From contig JADJWS010000002.1 of the NCBI GenBank assembly GCA_016716235.1, forward strand, positions 186,001 to 250,000: DNA of 64,000 nucleotides, given 5' to 3'. Each line of letters begins with the position of its first letter. Position 1 is the stretch's first letter. This document shows, in pieces, positions 1 to 8,859 of the stretch. The stretch is from Candidatus Defluviilinea gracilis. Its GTDB lineage: Bacteria > Chloroflexota > Anaerolineae > Anaerolineales > Villigracilaceae. The notes beneath the pieces are model-generated. The model ran no database searches. It saw only the letters and a program-made list of their open reading frames with translations, and was not told where the DNA came from. The position numbers were made by a program, and so were the translations under genes.

Positions 1-640
1 TGGATGGAATTTGTACGACGAGATATAAAACCGCGCCGATGACGACTCCCCAAGCAAGTCCATAAATTCCCATTGAGGGCGCGAGGAAGATTGCGCCGAA
101 GATGATGCCGAGTTGGTACATGGCGGGAGTGAGCGCGGGGATGAGAAAGATTTGATGCGCGTTGAGGATGCCGACGATTAATCCACCCAAGCCGAATAGG
201 ACGGCTGAAATCAATTGAATGCGAAGAAGTGATACCGTGAGCGAAAAAAGTTGAGGGTCAGTAGAGAGTCCAGGGGCGAGGGCGAAGCGGACAACTTGAG
301 GGGCGAACAAGGCTATTAATGCCGCGAGCAGGCTGAGGGTGAGAGTGACCGTGTTCGCAAGCGCGGAGGCGAGTCGCCATGCCGAATCCGTATCCTCTTT
401 GGCGAGCAGTCCAGTAAACGTCGGAATGAATGCCGAGCCAAGCGCGCCGCCCGCGACGAGGAGGAAGAGAGTCTCGCTGACGCGGTTCGCGGCGAAGAAC
501 GCGTCGAGTTCGGGCGAGGCGCCGAATGTGTCCGCGACGAGGATGCCGCGAGCGAGTCCCGCGAGTTGACCGAAGAGGATCGCGAACATCACCGTCCCCG
601 CGGCGCGCGCGATCTGTTTGTTTGCGTTGGAAGTTGTCAC
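1..640 (-). CDS. murJ: MurJ/MviN lipid II flippase, 3' end outside window
   Basis: N-terminal 213 codons of a MurJ/MviN-type membrane protein of the MOP superfamily, which flips lipid II across the cytoplasmic membrane for peptidoglycan synthesis. The family is usually about 500 residues, so less than half is visible and the gene runs off the left edge. What shows it: repeated hydrophobic helices, the early GQLAGLARGILVADTFGAS stretch, and the typical AGGALGSAFIPTF segment. The start chosen is GTG at 640. An ATG at codon 18 is an alternative but would cut the first helix. A TATAAT sits at 649-654 on this strand, so close to the GTG that the mRNA could be leaderless; no good -35 is seen. The next gene is divergent. 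Confidence 0.85.
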   Translation of the reverse strand, partial: MTTSNANKQIARAAGTVMFAILFGQLAGLARGILVADTFGASPELDAFFAANRVSETLFLLVAGGALGSAFIPTFTGLLAKEDTDSAWRLASALANTVTLTLSLLAALIALFAPQVVRFALAPGLSTDPQLFSLTVSLLRIQLISAVLFGLGGLIVGILNAHQIFLIPALTPAMYQLGIIFGAIFLAPSMGIYGLAWGVVIGAVLYLVVQIPS

Positions 641-781
641 GAGCGGAGATTATAAACGACCCCCTCCCAGCCTCCCCCAAATTCCGCAGAAAAAGTTTGA
701 ATGATTATTCATAATTCGCAAGCGGAATTTGGGGGAGGTGCCGCTTCAGCGGCGGTGGGGGTCGGGGTCGGGATTATAATC

Positions 782-1879
782 ATGCTTATGAGCGTAGTGA
801 CCCAACACGGATATTTGGTCATCGCCGATATTTCGGGATACACATCGTTCCTCGCGGGAACGGAGTTGGAACATTCGCACGAAATACTTTCTGACCTGCT
901 CGAGACAATCTGCGAAAAGATCGAAACGGTTTTGACGTTGCACAAGTTGGAAGGTGACGCCGTGTTCGCGTACATCCCCGAATCAAGGATCACGCGCGGC
1001 GAGACGATCCTTGAGTTGATGGAATCAACATATGTGACGTTTCGGGACAAGCAAGTTTCAATGAAGCGCGCAACGACCTGTACGTGCAATGCGTGCCGCA
1101 ACATCCCAACGCTCGACCTGAAATTCATCGCGCATCACGGCGATTATGTGATCCAACAAGTGCGAGACATCCGCGAGATGGTTGGCACGGATGTCAATCT
1201 CACGCATCGGTTGTTGAAGAATCATGTCACTGAATCTACGGGTTGGCGGGCGTACATGCTGATCACTGAACGATGCCTCGACCATTTGAATTTGAATCTT
1301 GAGAACACGCATGTGCAGATGGAAGAGTACGAACATTTAGGCGATGTGAAAACCTACAACATTGACTTGCATCAGCGATACAAAGAACTCACAGAAACGC
1401 GCCGCATCTTGATTGACGAAAAAGATGCGGACGTGATCGTACGCATTGACTTCCCCACGCCTCCCGCCGTGACGTGGGAATGGATGCAAGACCCGCTCAA
1501 GCGCAACTTATGGATGCAGGGTCATGTCAAATGGAGTGTCGGCGATAGACCGCGCGGGCGCGCGGGCAGAGGCGCAAGCAATCATTGCGCGCATGGAAAA
1601 AACACCAGCACCGAAGTGACTCTCGATTGGCGTCCATTCGAATACTCCACCATTGATTCGTTTGAGAATGGACAGAAAAAGATGTCTGAGACAATTCGGC
1701 TGGAAGCGCTGCCCGACGGCGGGACGCGTGTCCACGATGCGATGGTGATGTATCTACCGCTCCCGCGCTTTCTGCGGCGTCCTCTCGTGCGCTTTCTTTT
1801 ACTGCGTCAAATGCATTACGACCAATTCCTGAAAAATGCCGTGCAAATGGCTGGGGATGAGCATGCAAAAGATTCGTAG
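782..1879 (+). CDS. DUF2652 cyclase-like protein with SRPBCC-like C-terminus
   Basis: About 365 residues. The N-terminal half matches DUF2652, a family related to class III nucleotide cyclase domains: it opens GYLVIADISGYTSFL and later has KLEGDAVFAYI, placing two acidic residues where cyclases bind metal. A CTCNAC cysteine cluster follows, possibly a metal site. The C-terminal part (roughly residue 215 on, VIVRIDFPTPPAVTWEWMQD) resembles an SRPBCC/START-type lipid or ligand pocket. Cyclase activity is not shown by the sequence. The open frame extends back to 701, but ATG 782 or 788 is preferred because the upstream residues are low complexity and overlap the divergent promoter area. The 3' end overlaps the next gene by 17 bases, suggesting co-transcription. 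Confidence 0.75.
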   Translation: MLMSVVTQHGYLVIADISGYTSFLAGTELEHSHEILSDLLETICEKIETVLTLHKLEGDAVFAYIPESRITRGETILELMESTYVTFRDKQVSMKRATTCTCNACRNIPTLDLKFIAHHGDYVIQQVRDIREMVGTDVNLTHRLLKNHVTESTGWRAYMLITERCLDHLNLNLENTHVQMEEYEHLGDVKTYNIDLHQRYKELTETRRILIDEKDADVIVRIDFPTPPAVTWEWMQDPLKRNLWMQGHVKWSVGDRPRGRAGRGASNHCAHGKNTSTEVTLDWRPFEYSTIDSFENGQKKMSETIRLEALPDGGTRVHDAMVMYLPLPRFLRRPLVRFLLLRQMHYDQFLKNAVQMAGDEHAKDS

Positions 1880-2966
1880 TTTGCTTTGTGTCATATGCTT
1901 GTTGATCTCTTCTTGCGGATCATCTACATCAACTCCCAACATCGAGATCACCGAAACATCGACTCCCTCAACCGAACTCACGCCCATTGACTTGCAAACA
2001 GGCTACGGCGTGAAAGGCTCGTGGTTCGAGTTATATTTCACCGATCCCGTTGACCCGTTCTCGTCGCAAGGCACGGGCGGCGTGGATGTGCCGCTCGTCG
2101 CGGCGATTGACGCGGCGCGGCTGAGCGTTGACGTTGCCGCGTACAGCCTCACGTTGAACAGCGTCCGCAATGCGTTGTTGAACGCGCACGATCGCGGCGT
2201 GACGATCCGCATGGTGATGGAGTCCACGAACATGGATTCGTCCGATGTGGAAAAGTTGCTCGAAGCGGGCATCCCGATCATCGGCGATAAACAAGATGGC
2301 TTGATGCACGACAAGTTCATGGTGATCGACAAGTCCGAAGTGTGGCTTGGCTCGATGAACTTCACCGACTCGGGCGCGTACGACGACGACAATAGTTTGA
2401 TGCGCATCCTCTCCACGAAGATGGCGGAGAACTACACAAAAGAATTTGATGAAATGTTTCTGGATAACCGCTTCGGCGAAAACACAACTCCCGAAACGCC
2501 TCATCCCACACTGACGATTGATTCGACGCGCGTGGACACTTTTTTCTCCCCCGACGACGGCGTGCAGAGTCAAGTGGCGGCTGTGTTGAGCGGCGCGGAG
2601 GAAAGCATCTACTTCCTTGCCTTTTCGTTCACATCGAATGACCTCGGCGACATCGTCCGCGAAAAAGCGGAGGATGGACTCACCGTGAAAGGCGTGATGG
2701 ATGAAGAGCAAATCTCATCGAATCAGGGAACGGAGTTCGATCCGTTCAAGCAAGCGGGGATGGATGTCCGCATTGACGGCATCGAAGGGCAGATGCACCA
2801 CAAAGTATTCATCATTGATGAGTCCATTGTGGTGATTGGCTCCTACAACTTTTCGCAAAGCGCCGAAACGCGCAACGACGAAAACCTGCTTATCATTTAT
2901 AACGAAGCGATAGCCCAGCAATTTTTGATGGAGTTTGAACGCGTGTGGAAAGTTGCTCACGATTAA
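1863..2966 (+). CDS. phospholipase D-like lipoprotein with two HKD motifs
   Basis: Predicted exported lipoprotein of 367 residues with a PLD-type phosphodiesterase fold. Residues 1-18 form a lipoprotein signal ending LLISSC (Cys18). The mature part carries two complete HxKxxxxD motifs: MHDKFMVID (His149, Lys151, Asp156) and MHHKVFIID (His312, Lys314, Asp319), each followed by a G-S-[MY]-N-F segment. Two HKD halves make one active site in the PLD superfamily, so it is probably active. The substrate cannot be told: phospholipid or nucleic acid are both possible. The start at 1863 places the lipobox correctly; ATG 1857 is an alternative. It overlaps the DUF2652 gene. Confidence 0.85.
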   Translation: MQKIRSLLCVICLLISSCGSSTSTPNIEITETSTPSTELTPIDLQTGYGVKGSWFELYFTDPVDPFSSQGTGGVDVPLVAAIDAARLSVDVAAYSLTLNSVRNALLNAHDRGVTIRMVMESTNMDSSDVEKLLEAGIPIIGDKQDGLMHDKFMVIDKSEVWLGSMNFTDSGAYDDDNSLMRILSTKMAENYTKEFDEMFLDNRFGENTTPETPHPTLTIDSTRVDTFFSPDDGVQSQVAAVLSGAEESIYFLAFSFTSNDLGDIVREKAEDGLTVKGVMDEEQISSNQGTEFDPFKQAGMDVRIDGIEGQMHHKVFIIDESIVVIGSYNFSQSAETRNDENLLIIYNEAIAQQFLMEFERVWKVAHD

Positions 2967-2972
2967 AAAATA

Positions 2973-3007
2973 AAGACCTCACAGGTCTGCAAGACCTGTG
3001 AGGTCTT
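2973..3007. terminator. bidirectional terminator-like hairpin
   Basis: Perfect 16-bp inverted repeat (AAGACCTCACAGGTCT, 2973-2988, and its complement 2992-3007) with loop GCA, lying between two convergent genes. It has an A-run on the left and only TT on the right, so it would serve best for the leftward CpXC transcript. It may also be a copy of a dispersed intergenic palindrome. Confidence 0.65.
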
Positions 3008-3010
3008 CTG

Positions 3011-4366
3011 TCACATATTCTGTTTCATCGAAAACTTCAACGCGGTCTTGTAGATCGCGTTAATTTTCTCGCCCAGCGCCTTCGCTTCGGGATTGCCTTG
3101 TTCTGCGGCTTGATCCACTTGCCCGACCAGTCCGATCAATGCTTGCATGAACTGGTCATTGACCATCGCCTTGTTCGCTTCCAACATGTTTTCGACAGCC
3201 GCCTCATCGGGCGCGTCGAGCAATTGTTCAACGAGCGCCACTTCGGGCGGAGTCGAAACTTCGCGTAGCACTTCCACCATCTTTTGCAGTTTGCCCATGC
3301 GCGTGTAATCGTTTTTCTCAGACGCCTGCCGCAACATTTGATTCACCAAGTCAACTGAATCTTGTGTGAAGCCGTCGAGATTATCGCGCACGGCTTTGAC
3401 AATATCCTCCTGCGCAAGAAGCGACTCGACAAACTCTTGCGCCTGTTTGTAACGCGCTTCGATCTGCTTATCCATCTCATCCGTGTATTGAAGCAACTTC
3501 TCGCGGATCGATTCGAGTCGCGCCTTTTCATCGCCGCTCGCCTTGTCGATTTTTTCGGTGAGCAGTTGGAAGAATTGATAATCCATTCCCTGCCGCGCCA
3601 AGGTGACGTAGCCGCGCAGACGCGCGTCATTCGGGGACTCTAAGACGAAGTCCAGCAGTTTTTCGCGCGTGAGACTTTGCCCCGCCTCTTGCAGGGACTT
3701 TTGGGCTGTCTCCAGTTCCCCAACCGACTCGCGCAACCCGCGCCCGAACTCGGTCTCGTCGAGCAGTTGACGTTGCACATCCGCGAGTTGTTTGCCGATG
3801 GTGTCCTGTCCGCTTTGCATTGCTCCCTGCGCGAGACGGCTGAACAGCGCGAAGAATTGCTCATCGAACAACGCGCTGTTTTGTTTGATGATCTCGCTCC
3901 GCACATCCGCCGAACTGGCTTGGATGAGTCGCTCGACGATCTGCACGCGATCTTGTTGCGCCTTGAGCATCTCAGGCGTGACGCCATCCTTGCCGAGAAT
4001 CACTTTGATCATTGACTCGTACGTCAAGTTGGGGGAGGGATTGAGCAGATACCCTTTCCGCTTTTCGGCGGGCAGACTATCCGTGATCTTCTTGATGAGC
4101 GGACCGATGATCTTCTCCTGCTCGTTCAGCGGCACGTTCAACTCAGGCGGGAAGAAGGTGAGGAGCAATTCTTTGTCGTTGTCGTGATAGACGATCGGCG
4201 TGGCGAGTCGTCCCTGAAACCCGCAATGCGGACAACGCGCCATATTTGAAACGCCGCCCAGCAGTCGCTGTTTGGCTTGCGGGTCTTGCGTCACATCAAA
4301 GAGTTGTTCAACGTTCGCCGCGATCATCTGGCGGCAATTAGGACATGCGATTTGTGTTTGAGGCAT
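3011..4366 (-). CDS. CpXC domain zinc-ribbon protein
   Basis: 451 residues. The N-terminus has two CxxC pairs, CPNC (Cys8, Cys11) and CPHC (Cys45, Cys48), the arrangement of the CpXC family (PF14353), which probably binds zinc. A conserved body follows (YHDNDKELLLTFFPPELN), typical of the family. Residues from about 130 onward are strongly helical and rich in charged residues, with likely coiled coils. The family's function is not established. The gene is convergent with the PLD-like gene and separated by the 2973-3007 hairpin. ATG 4366 is the only reasonable start because it sits seven residues before the first cysteine. Confidence 0.75.
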   Translation of the reverse strand: MPQTQIACPNCRQMIAANVEQLFDVTQDPQAKQRLLGGVSNMARCPHCGFQGRLATPIVYHDNDKELLLTFFPPELNVPLNEQEKIIGPLIKKITDSLPAEKRKGYLLNPSPNLTYESMIKVILGKDGVTPEMLKAQQDRVQIVERLIQASSADVRSEIIKQNSALFDEQFFALFSRLAQGAMQSGQDTIGKQLADVQRQLLDETEFGRGLRESVGELETAQKSLQEAGQSLTREKLLDFVLESPNDARLRGYVTLARQGMDYQFFQLLTEKIDKASGDEKARLESIREKLLQYTDEMDKQIEARYKQAQEFVESLLAQEDIVKAVRDNLDGFTQDSVDLVNQMLRQASEKNDYTRMGKLQKMVEVLREVSTPPEVALVEQLLDAPDEAAVENMLEANKAMVNDQFMQALIGLVGQVDQAAEQGNPEAKALGEKINAIYKTALKFSMKQNM

Positions 4367-4416
4367 TCTACGATTTTCCGATTTCCGATTTTAGATTTAC
4401 GATTTTTATTATAGTC

Positions 4417-4572
4417 GGTGGTTGAGTAGTTCCGAGTGACAGCGAGGAACGTATCGAAACCACCGAGTTCGATTCAAGCGTTTTATTTTCAAGTTACTGC
4501 TGGTTTTGATACGTCCCGCGATGCTTCGTCTTCGCTACCGCTCCGCTCAGCGCGCGCGGGACTACTCAACCA
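4417..4572. repeat. REP-like element, family A, copy 1
   Basis: Two half-elements. The left one runs GGTGGTTGAGTAG (4417-4429) to GTATCGAAACCACC (4451-4464). The right one runs TGGTTTTGATACGTCCCGCG (4501-4520) to ACTACTCAACCA (4561-4572). The ends are inverted complements of one another. A second copy lies at 55045-55193. Similar palindromes with GTTGAGTAG and GTATCGAAAC ends are common intergenic repeats in actinobacterial and Chloroflexi genomes. Confidence 0.75.
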
Positions 4573-4574
4573 GC

Positions 4575-4625
4575 GAACTATCTAACTATAAAACTACCCA
4601 ACTACAAAACTATCTAACTACCCAA
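4575..4625. repeat. low-complexity CTAACTAC-type tandem repeat
   Basis: Degenerate repeats of AACTATCTAACTA and AACTACCCAACTAC run into the stop codon of the pepF gene. A related short tract (ACCCAACCAAC, then ACCAACTAC) occurs just before ftcD near 24048-24077. No function is evident. Confidence 0.55.
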
Positions 4626-6423
4626 CCAACTCCTCAAGCCGATCAATATAACTCTCCATCACAGCAAACGTCTCCTCCACTGGCTTGGGCGATGCGAGAT
4701 CAACGCCTGCTTTTTTCAACACATCCAGCGGATACAGTGATGAACCTGATTTCAAGAAGCCGAGATAATCTTGCGCCGCGTTCGGCTCACCGCGCAGGAT
4801 TCGTCCCGCGAGGGCGTGGGCGCCAGAAATGCCCGTCGCGTACGAGTAGACATAGTAGTCCGAGAAAAGATGCGCGAATGTAGACCAGATCATGCCGACG
4901 CGCGGGCGATCCACTTTCACTTTGGGACCGAATCCCTCCGCGAAGAGATCCGCCATCAGTTCCTGCATCGAGTCGGCGGTCAGCGCTTCGCCGCGTTCGA
5001 CGCGTTGATGAGTCTCTAACTCGAAGCGCGCCAGAGTCGGCATCTGGAAGAAGTAGCGGAAGAAGTTGTGTCCCACCGCTTCTTCGATCAACGCGATCAA
5101 CAAGTTTTTATCTTTCACCGTCTTGAGCAAGTGACCGCGCATCATCGCCTGATTGAAATTCGACGCGACCTCCGCTACGAACAGCGAGTAATTGTTGTAC
5201 ACGCGCGGTTGGTTTTGACCCGTGAGGTACGAGTGCATCGAGTGACCGAGTTCGTGGGCGAGCGTGCTCATGCTTCCCACTTCATCGGTGTACGACATCA
5301 TAATGAAGGGATGCGTGTCGGGCGCGATGCCCCATGAGAACGCGCCGTTCTGTTTGCCTTTGTTCGGGTAAATATCCACCCAGCGGTCTTTGAGACAACC
5401 CTGCCGCAACACATCCACATATTCTTTGCCGAGCGGCGCGAGACTTTCAGAAATGAGATCGACCGCTTTGGTGTACGGAACTTTCGGCTTGCTTTTGACG
5501 ATCGGCGCCCACATATCGTAATACGTCACGTCGCGCAGACCTAACGCCTTGCGGCGCAATTCAAAGTAGCGATGCCACACAGGCAATTTCTTTTTGAACG
5601 TGTTGATCAGGTTATGAAAAACCGATTCGGGGATGTTGAGTCCGAACAGCGAGGCTTGCAGAGACGTGTCGAACTTCCGCGCGCGCATGTTGAAGATATT
5701 GTTCTTGATCGAAGTGTTGAGGTTCGCCGCGAGCGTGTTTCTGAATTCGAGATGTTTGTCCATGTAACTCTCGAACGCGCTCTGCCGCACTTTGCGATCT
5801 GGATGTTCCAATAAGGCAAGACTCCCCTGCGTCACCTCGAACTTCCTGCCCTTCTTGTCTTTCGCGGGCGCGAATTTGAAATCGGCATTCACCAACATGC
5901 TCGAACTATTTTGCGCGCCGCTGAACGGGTCGCCGACCATGCCGAGCAATTCTTCCACTTCGCCCGAACGCACATGCGCCTGTTGTCGGAACAAATCTTC
6001 AAAACTGTGCCGATACACCGCAAGTTTTTCGTTGCCCTTCATCCACTCGTCGAGTTTGGCTTTTCCCATCGCGATCAATTCGGGATTAACAAAAGAAAGC
6101 CCGCCAAAGACTTGTCCCCCCACGCCTTGCGCCTTGCCAAACAACGCCGCAGATTTTTGATTCGTCGTATCCACCGAATACGAAAACCCCGCATACATAA
6201 AAATTTTATACGTGCGGTTCGCCAGCGCCTCCACCGCGCGCATCCCCTCGAGCAACACGTCCGCGCTTTCGCCGAGCCTGCCCTCGAACTTTTTCACGTT
6301 CGGCAAGTCCGCCAAAATCGCGGCAACCTCCGCCTCCCATTCCTTCGCGGATTTAAAAACGCTCTCGGCATTCCACGTAAATTTTTTATTGATCTTGCTT
6401 CGAAGAGGGATTGTGTTCGCCAT
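4618..6423 (-). CDS. pepF: oligoendopeptidase F (M3 family)
   Basis: Cytoplasmic zinc metallopeptidase that degrades oligopeptides; 601 residues, the normal size for PepF/M3B enzymes. The catalytic HExxH motif is LAHELGHSMHS (His390, Glu391, His394), followed by the family's downstream glutamate region (SLFVAEVASNFNQAMM). The C-terminal half has the expected helical pattern (FADYYVYSYATG-like segment, here FSDYYVYSYATGIS). ATG 6423 is preceded by an AAGGA-type ribosome site. It stands alone between repeat-rich gaps. No signal peptide is seen. Confidence 0.93.
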   Translation of the reverse strand: MANTIPLRSKINKKFTWNAESVFKSAKEWEAEVAAILADLPNVKKFEGRLGESADVLLEGMRAVEALANRTYKIFMYAGFSYSVDTTNQKSAALFGKAQGVGGQVFGGLSFVNPELIAMGKAKLDEWMKGNEKLAVYRHSFEDLFRQQAHVRSGEVEELLGMVGDPFSGAQNSSSMLVNADFKFAPAKDKKGRKFEVTQGSLALLEHPDRKVRQSAFESYMDKHLEFRNTLAANLNTSIKNNIFNMRARKFDTSLQASLFGLNIPESVFHNLINTFKKKLPVWHRYFELRRKALGLRDVTYYDMWAPIVKSKPKVPYTKAVDLISESLAPLGKEYVDVLRQGCLKDRWVDIYPNKGKQNGAFSWGIAPDTHPFIMMSYTDEVGSMSTLAHELGHSMHSYLTGQNQPRVYNNYSLFVAEVASNFNQAMMRGHLLKTVKDKNLLIALIEEAVGHNFFRYFFQMPTLARFELETHQRVERGEALTADSMQELMADLFAEGFGPKVKVDRPRVGMIWSTFAHLFSDYYVYSYATGISGAHALAGRILRGEPNAAQDYLGFLKSGSSLYPLDVLKKAGVDLASPKPVEETFAVMESYIDRLEELVG

Positions 6424-6893
6424 GATTAATTTTCCTTTTCTGGATGTAACCCCGCGTCCTTCTCAGGGTCGGCTTGAGTCGGCTTTCGTTCAAATTTTAC
6501 CACCCTGACGGTTCCCCTCTCCCAGTAAATAACCTTTGCGTAGTGCGCGTTCAATCCCGAAGGGATGGCAGAATTGTAGAAAATGAACCATTCACCATCA
6601 AATCCCGAAGGGATGATATGCCTTCATAGAAAACCCATGACACCCCTTCGGGGTTGGGCGCGTCCGATTTTATGCGCCCTCTATAATCATTTCACTCCTT
6701 CGGAGTTGTGACTGCGTAAGATGAATTATTAACTGATGAAATCGATTTGGTTTTCGTAATGCGACATTTATGTCGCTCTTGCGCGAGAACAGCCTAATAT
6801 GCGAGATAAATCTCGCGTTACGGAGTTAACTGCGTAAGTAAGTTATTAAATTGCAAAGTGTCATTAGGAAAACAAGTTGTAGATGAAAAAGAA
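6424..6893. other. 470-bp gene-free gap packed with short palindromes
   Basis: No convincing ORF. It holds two ATCCCGAAGGGAT copies (6554-6566, 6602-6614), an ACCCCTTCGGGGT hairpin (6642-6654), an ACTCCTTCGGAGT hairpin (6694-6706), GCGACAT-TT-ATGTCGC (6761-6776) and GCGAGAT-AA-ATCTCGC (6801-6816). A TGCGTAAG...TTATTAA phrase is repeated near 6713 and 6832. Related pieces recur at 25621-25780. Confidence 0.7.
6554..6816. repeat. dispersed palindromic repeat cluster, family B, copy 1
   Basis: Several short perfect hairpins in one block, with the CCCTTCGGGG type and the GCGACAT/ATGTCGC type side by side. The same two types, with similar linking text (CGATTTGG, TCTATAATC), recur in the other order at 25621-25780, which points to a composite dispersed repeat, not to independent terminators. 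Confidence 0.6.
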
Positions 6894-8426
6894 TTACCTG
6901 ACTAACGAAAAACAAATCCGCGCCCCTGCATCGGGCTTGGGATCTGCCCAAATCCTCCCGCCGTGCGCCTCGACGATCGCGCGCGCGAGATACAGTCCCA
7001 GCCCCGCGCCCTTTGTCTGCTTGACCGCTTTCGTCGAGCGATAGAATCGGTCGAAGATGTGTGGCAAATCTTTTGCATCGATCCCCGCGCCTTCATCGGA
7101 TACGCAGATCACAACTTGTTCGGGGTACACCGTGCCGCTGATCTTGATCTCGCCTTTCGGCGCATACTTCAAAGAATTGGATACAAGATTAGCAATGACT
7201 TGCTCGATGCGTGTTTCATCCGCCAGCACGATGGGGAAATTCTCAGGGAAGTCGGTGACGATAGTGTGATTCTTCGATTGCGTCGAAAATTTCTCGGCGA
7301 TTCGTTTTGCCAACGCGGGGAGCGAAACATCTGCTCGATTCAGACTCAACCCGCCCGCCTGCAAGCGAGACGCGTCGAGCAGATCATCAACCATCTTGCT
7401 CAGGCGGTCTGCCTCCTCTTCGATCACCGCCAGCGAGTCGCTGATCGTGCGCTTGTCCCATTTTGCATCGTCGCGCCGAAGCGTGGACGCGTATCCCTTT
7501 ATCAACGCGACAGGCGTCCGTAGTTCGTGACTCACTATCGAGATAAACGTTGCTTTGAGTTCATCCGCTGTTCTGAAGTGTGTAATGTCGCGCACGCTGA
7601 CAATGATGTTGCGAAGTTTCCCATCTGACGAAAGTAATGGGGCGTACGTGACCCCGACTGGCAATGTTGGTGGTAGGTCGCGTTCAAGATCACCCTCCAC
7701 GTACAACGTTGCATTTGGTGTGAGGGGCCAGCCGTTTGTCATCGCTTCATCCAGTGTCGATCCTTGCGGATCGCCATCCCAACGGATCACATCATTGTGA
7801 GGAATGTTCACAAGTTCGGCGTGAGTCTTCCCGTAGATTCGCTCAAAGGCGTCGTTGACGCGCTCGATGGTCAGGTCCGCGTTGAGGATGATGATCCCAT
7901 CCGCGGCGGAGTCGAGCAGCGCGTCGAGTCGTTGCTTTTCGTACGAGACCTGTCCGTACAGTTGCGCGTTGTACACGGCAATCGCGGCTTGGTCTGCAAA
8001 GGATTGTAGGATGACGCGGTCGTTCGGAGTGAATCCACCTTCATAATTTCGGAAAATAAAGATGACACCGATCACCTGTCTGTGGGCAACAAGCGCGAGC
8101 GCGGTGCCGTTGAGCAGTCCCATGCTGGCGGTGTACGTCAACTCTTTCAACATGCGGTTGAGTTCCATCACATCCAACTCGCGCATGTCTTCGTCAGCCA
8201 GCAGGGGGGTGAGGTAGCTGAGGAAAGCCGGGGCAATCCCATGGGCGGCGGCGACGCGCCAGCCATCCCGTTCTTTGAGCGCGATGATGCCAGCCTGTCC
8301 CGCGAGCATTTCAACGGCGATCAGCAAAATCCGCGCGAGGAGTTTTTCGAGGTCGAGTTCTTGCGTAAGCGCGCGCGAGAGTTCGAGGAGGTAGTCGCGC
8401 TGTCTGACTCTGAAATCTGGGAGCAT
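6894..8426 (-). CDS. GAF-PAS sensor histidine kinase
   Basis: 510-residue two-component sensor kinase without obvious membrane segments, so probably cytoplasmic. Order: GAF domain (about 10-160), PAS domain (about 165-285, with NADLTIERVNDAFERIYGK), HisKA with SHELRTP (phospho-accepting His300), and HATPase with N box (NLVSNSLKYAPKGE), G1 (DEGAGID), F box (IFDRFYRS) and G2 (KGAGLGLYLAR). All catalytic boxes are intact. No response regulator is adjacent, so its partner lies elsewhere. The start at 8426 lies right beside an inverted repeat (8428-8444) that could occlude the ribosome site. Confidence 0.9.
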   Translation of the reverse strand: MLPDFRVRQRDYLLELSRALTQELDLEKLLARILLIAVEMLAGQAGIIALKERDGWRVAAAHGIAPAFLSYLTPLLADEDMRELDVMELNRMLKELTYTASMGLLNGTALALVAHRQVIGVIFIFRNYEGGFTPNDRVILQSFADQAAIAVYNAQLYGQVSYEKQRLDALLDSAADGIIILNADLTIERVNDAFERIYGKTHAELVNIPHNDVIRWDGDPQGSTLDEAMTNGWPLTPNATLYVEGDLERDLPPTLPVGVTYAPLLSSDGKLRNIIVSVRDITHFRTADELKATFISIVSHELRTPVALIKGYASTLRRDDAKWDKRTISDSLAVIEEEADRLSKMVDDLLDASRLQAGGLSLNRADVSLPALAKRIAEKFSTQSKNHTIVTDFPENFPIVLADETRIEQVIANLVSNSLKYAPKGEIKISGTVYPEQVVICVSDEGAGIDAKDLPHIFDRFYRSTKAVKQTKGAGLGLYLARAIVEAHGGRIWADPKPDAGARICFSLVR

Positions 8427-8859
8427 TGGGTGATTTTATCACCCCTCTCAAATCACTACTGTAAGAGGTGTGTTGTATCTTTTATGGTAAAGTTTCGTCT
8501 TGACGAGCGAACAGATTGTACCTGCTTGGGGAAAGTTTTGGCTGGCACCGAAACATCTCCCTTGCAAACGGGCTTTTTTATACGCAGTTCGCGTTCAATG
8601 CTCCGATGCAAGCTGTAGAGTTGATGGTTCAGCCGGTGATTACTCTGTTGTTGTTCACTTCGAAATATGATCTTTGGATTCCACTGCAACGATTTGCTGG
8701 CGGCGCTTTTCATTGATCTTGCTCCGACCATCGGCAGAGTGCCGCTTGGGCTGGAGGCGCGAACTTTTCGCTCAGTTGGGAAATTCGTCGCCATTTCTCA
8801 AATAGGTAAGATATAATACAAAAATCCGATTCTGTAAGTAATTTGTAAGGTGAGAGAAG
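8427..8859. other. 433-bp gap upstream of giant surface protein 1
   Basis: No supported gene. A 112-codon leftward frame (8456-8794) lacks recognisable features. The gap contains an inverted repeat GGGTGA-TTTTA-TCACCC (8428-8444) at the kinase start and a TATAAT (8812-8817) about 40 bases before the giant gene. Confidence 0.5.
8812..8817 (+). promoter_or_regulatory. possible -10 element for giant protein 1
   Basis: TATAAT 42 bases upstream of ATG 8860. The -35 position (around 8789-8794) is poor, so this is a weak call. The AAGGTGAG just before the ATG is a fair ribosome site. Confidence 0.35.

Noticed and set aside
701..781. N-terminal extension of the DUF2652 protein
   Set aside because: Gly/Ala/Val-rich low-complexity translation; two ATG codons at 782 and 788 give a normal domain start.
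2031..2711. 226-codon reading frame opposite the PLD-like gene
   Set aside because: The sense frame has two complete HKD motifs and a lipobox; the antisense frame has none.
8456..8794. 112-codon leftward ORF upstream of giant protein 1
   Set aside because: No recognisable domain, no ribosome site, biased Ser/Arg/Lys composition.
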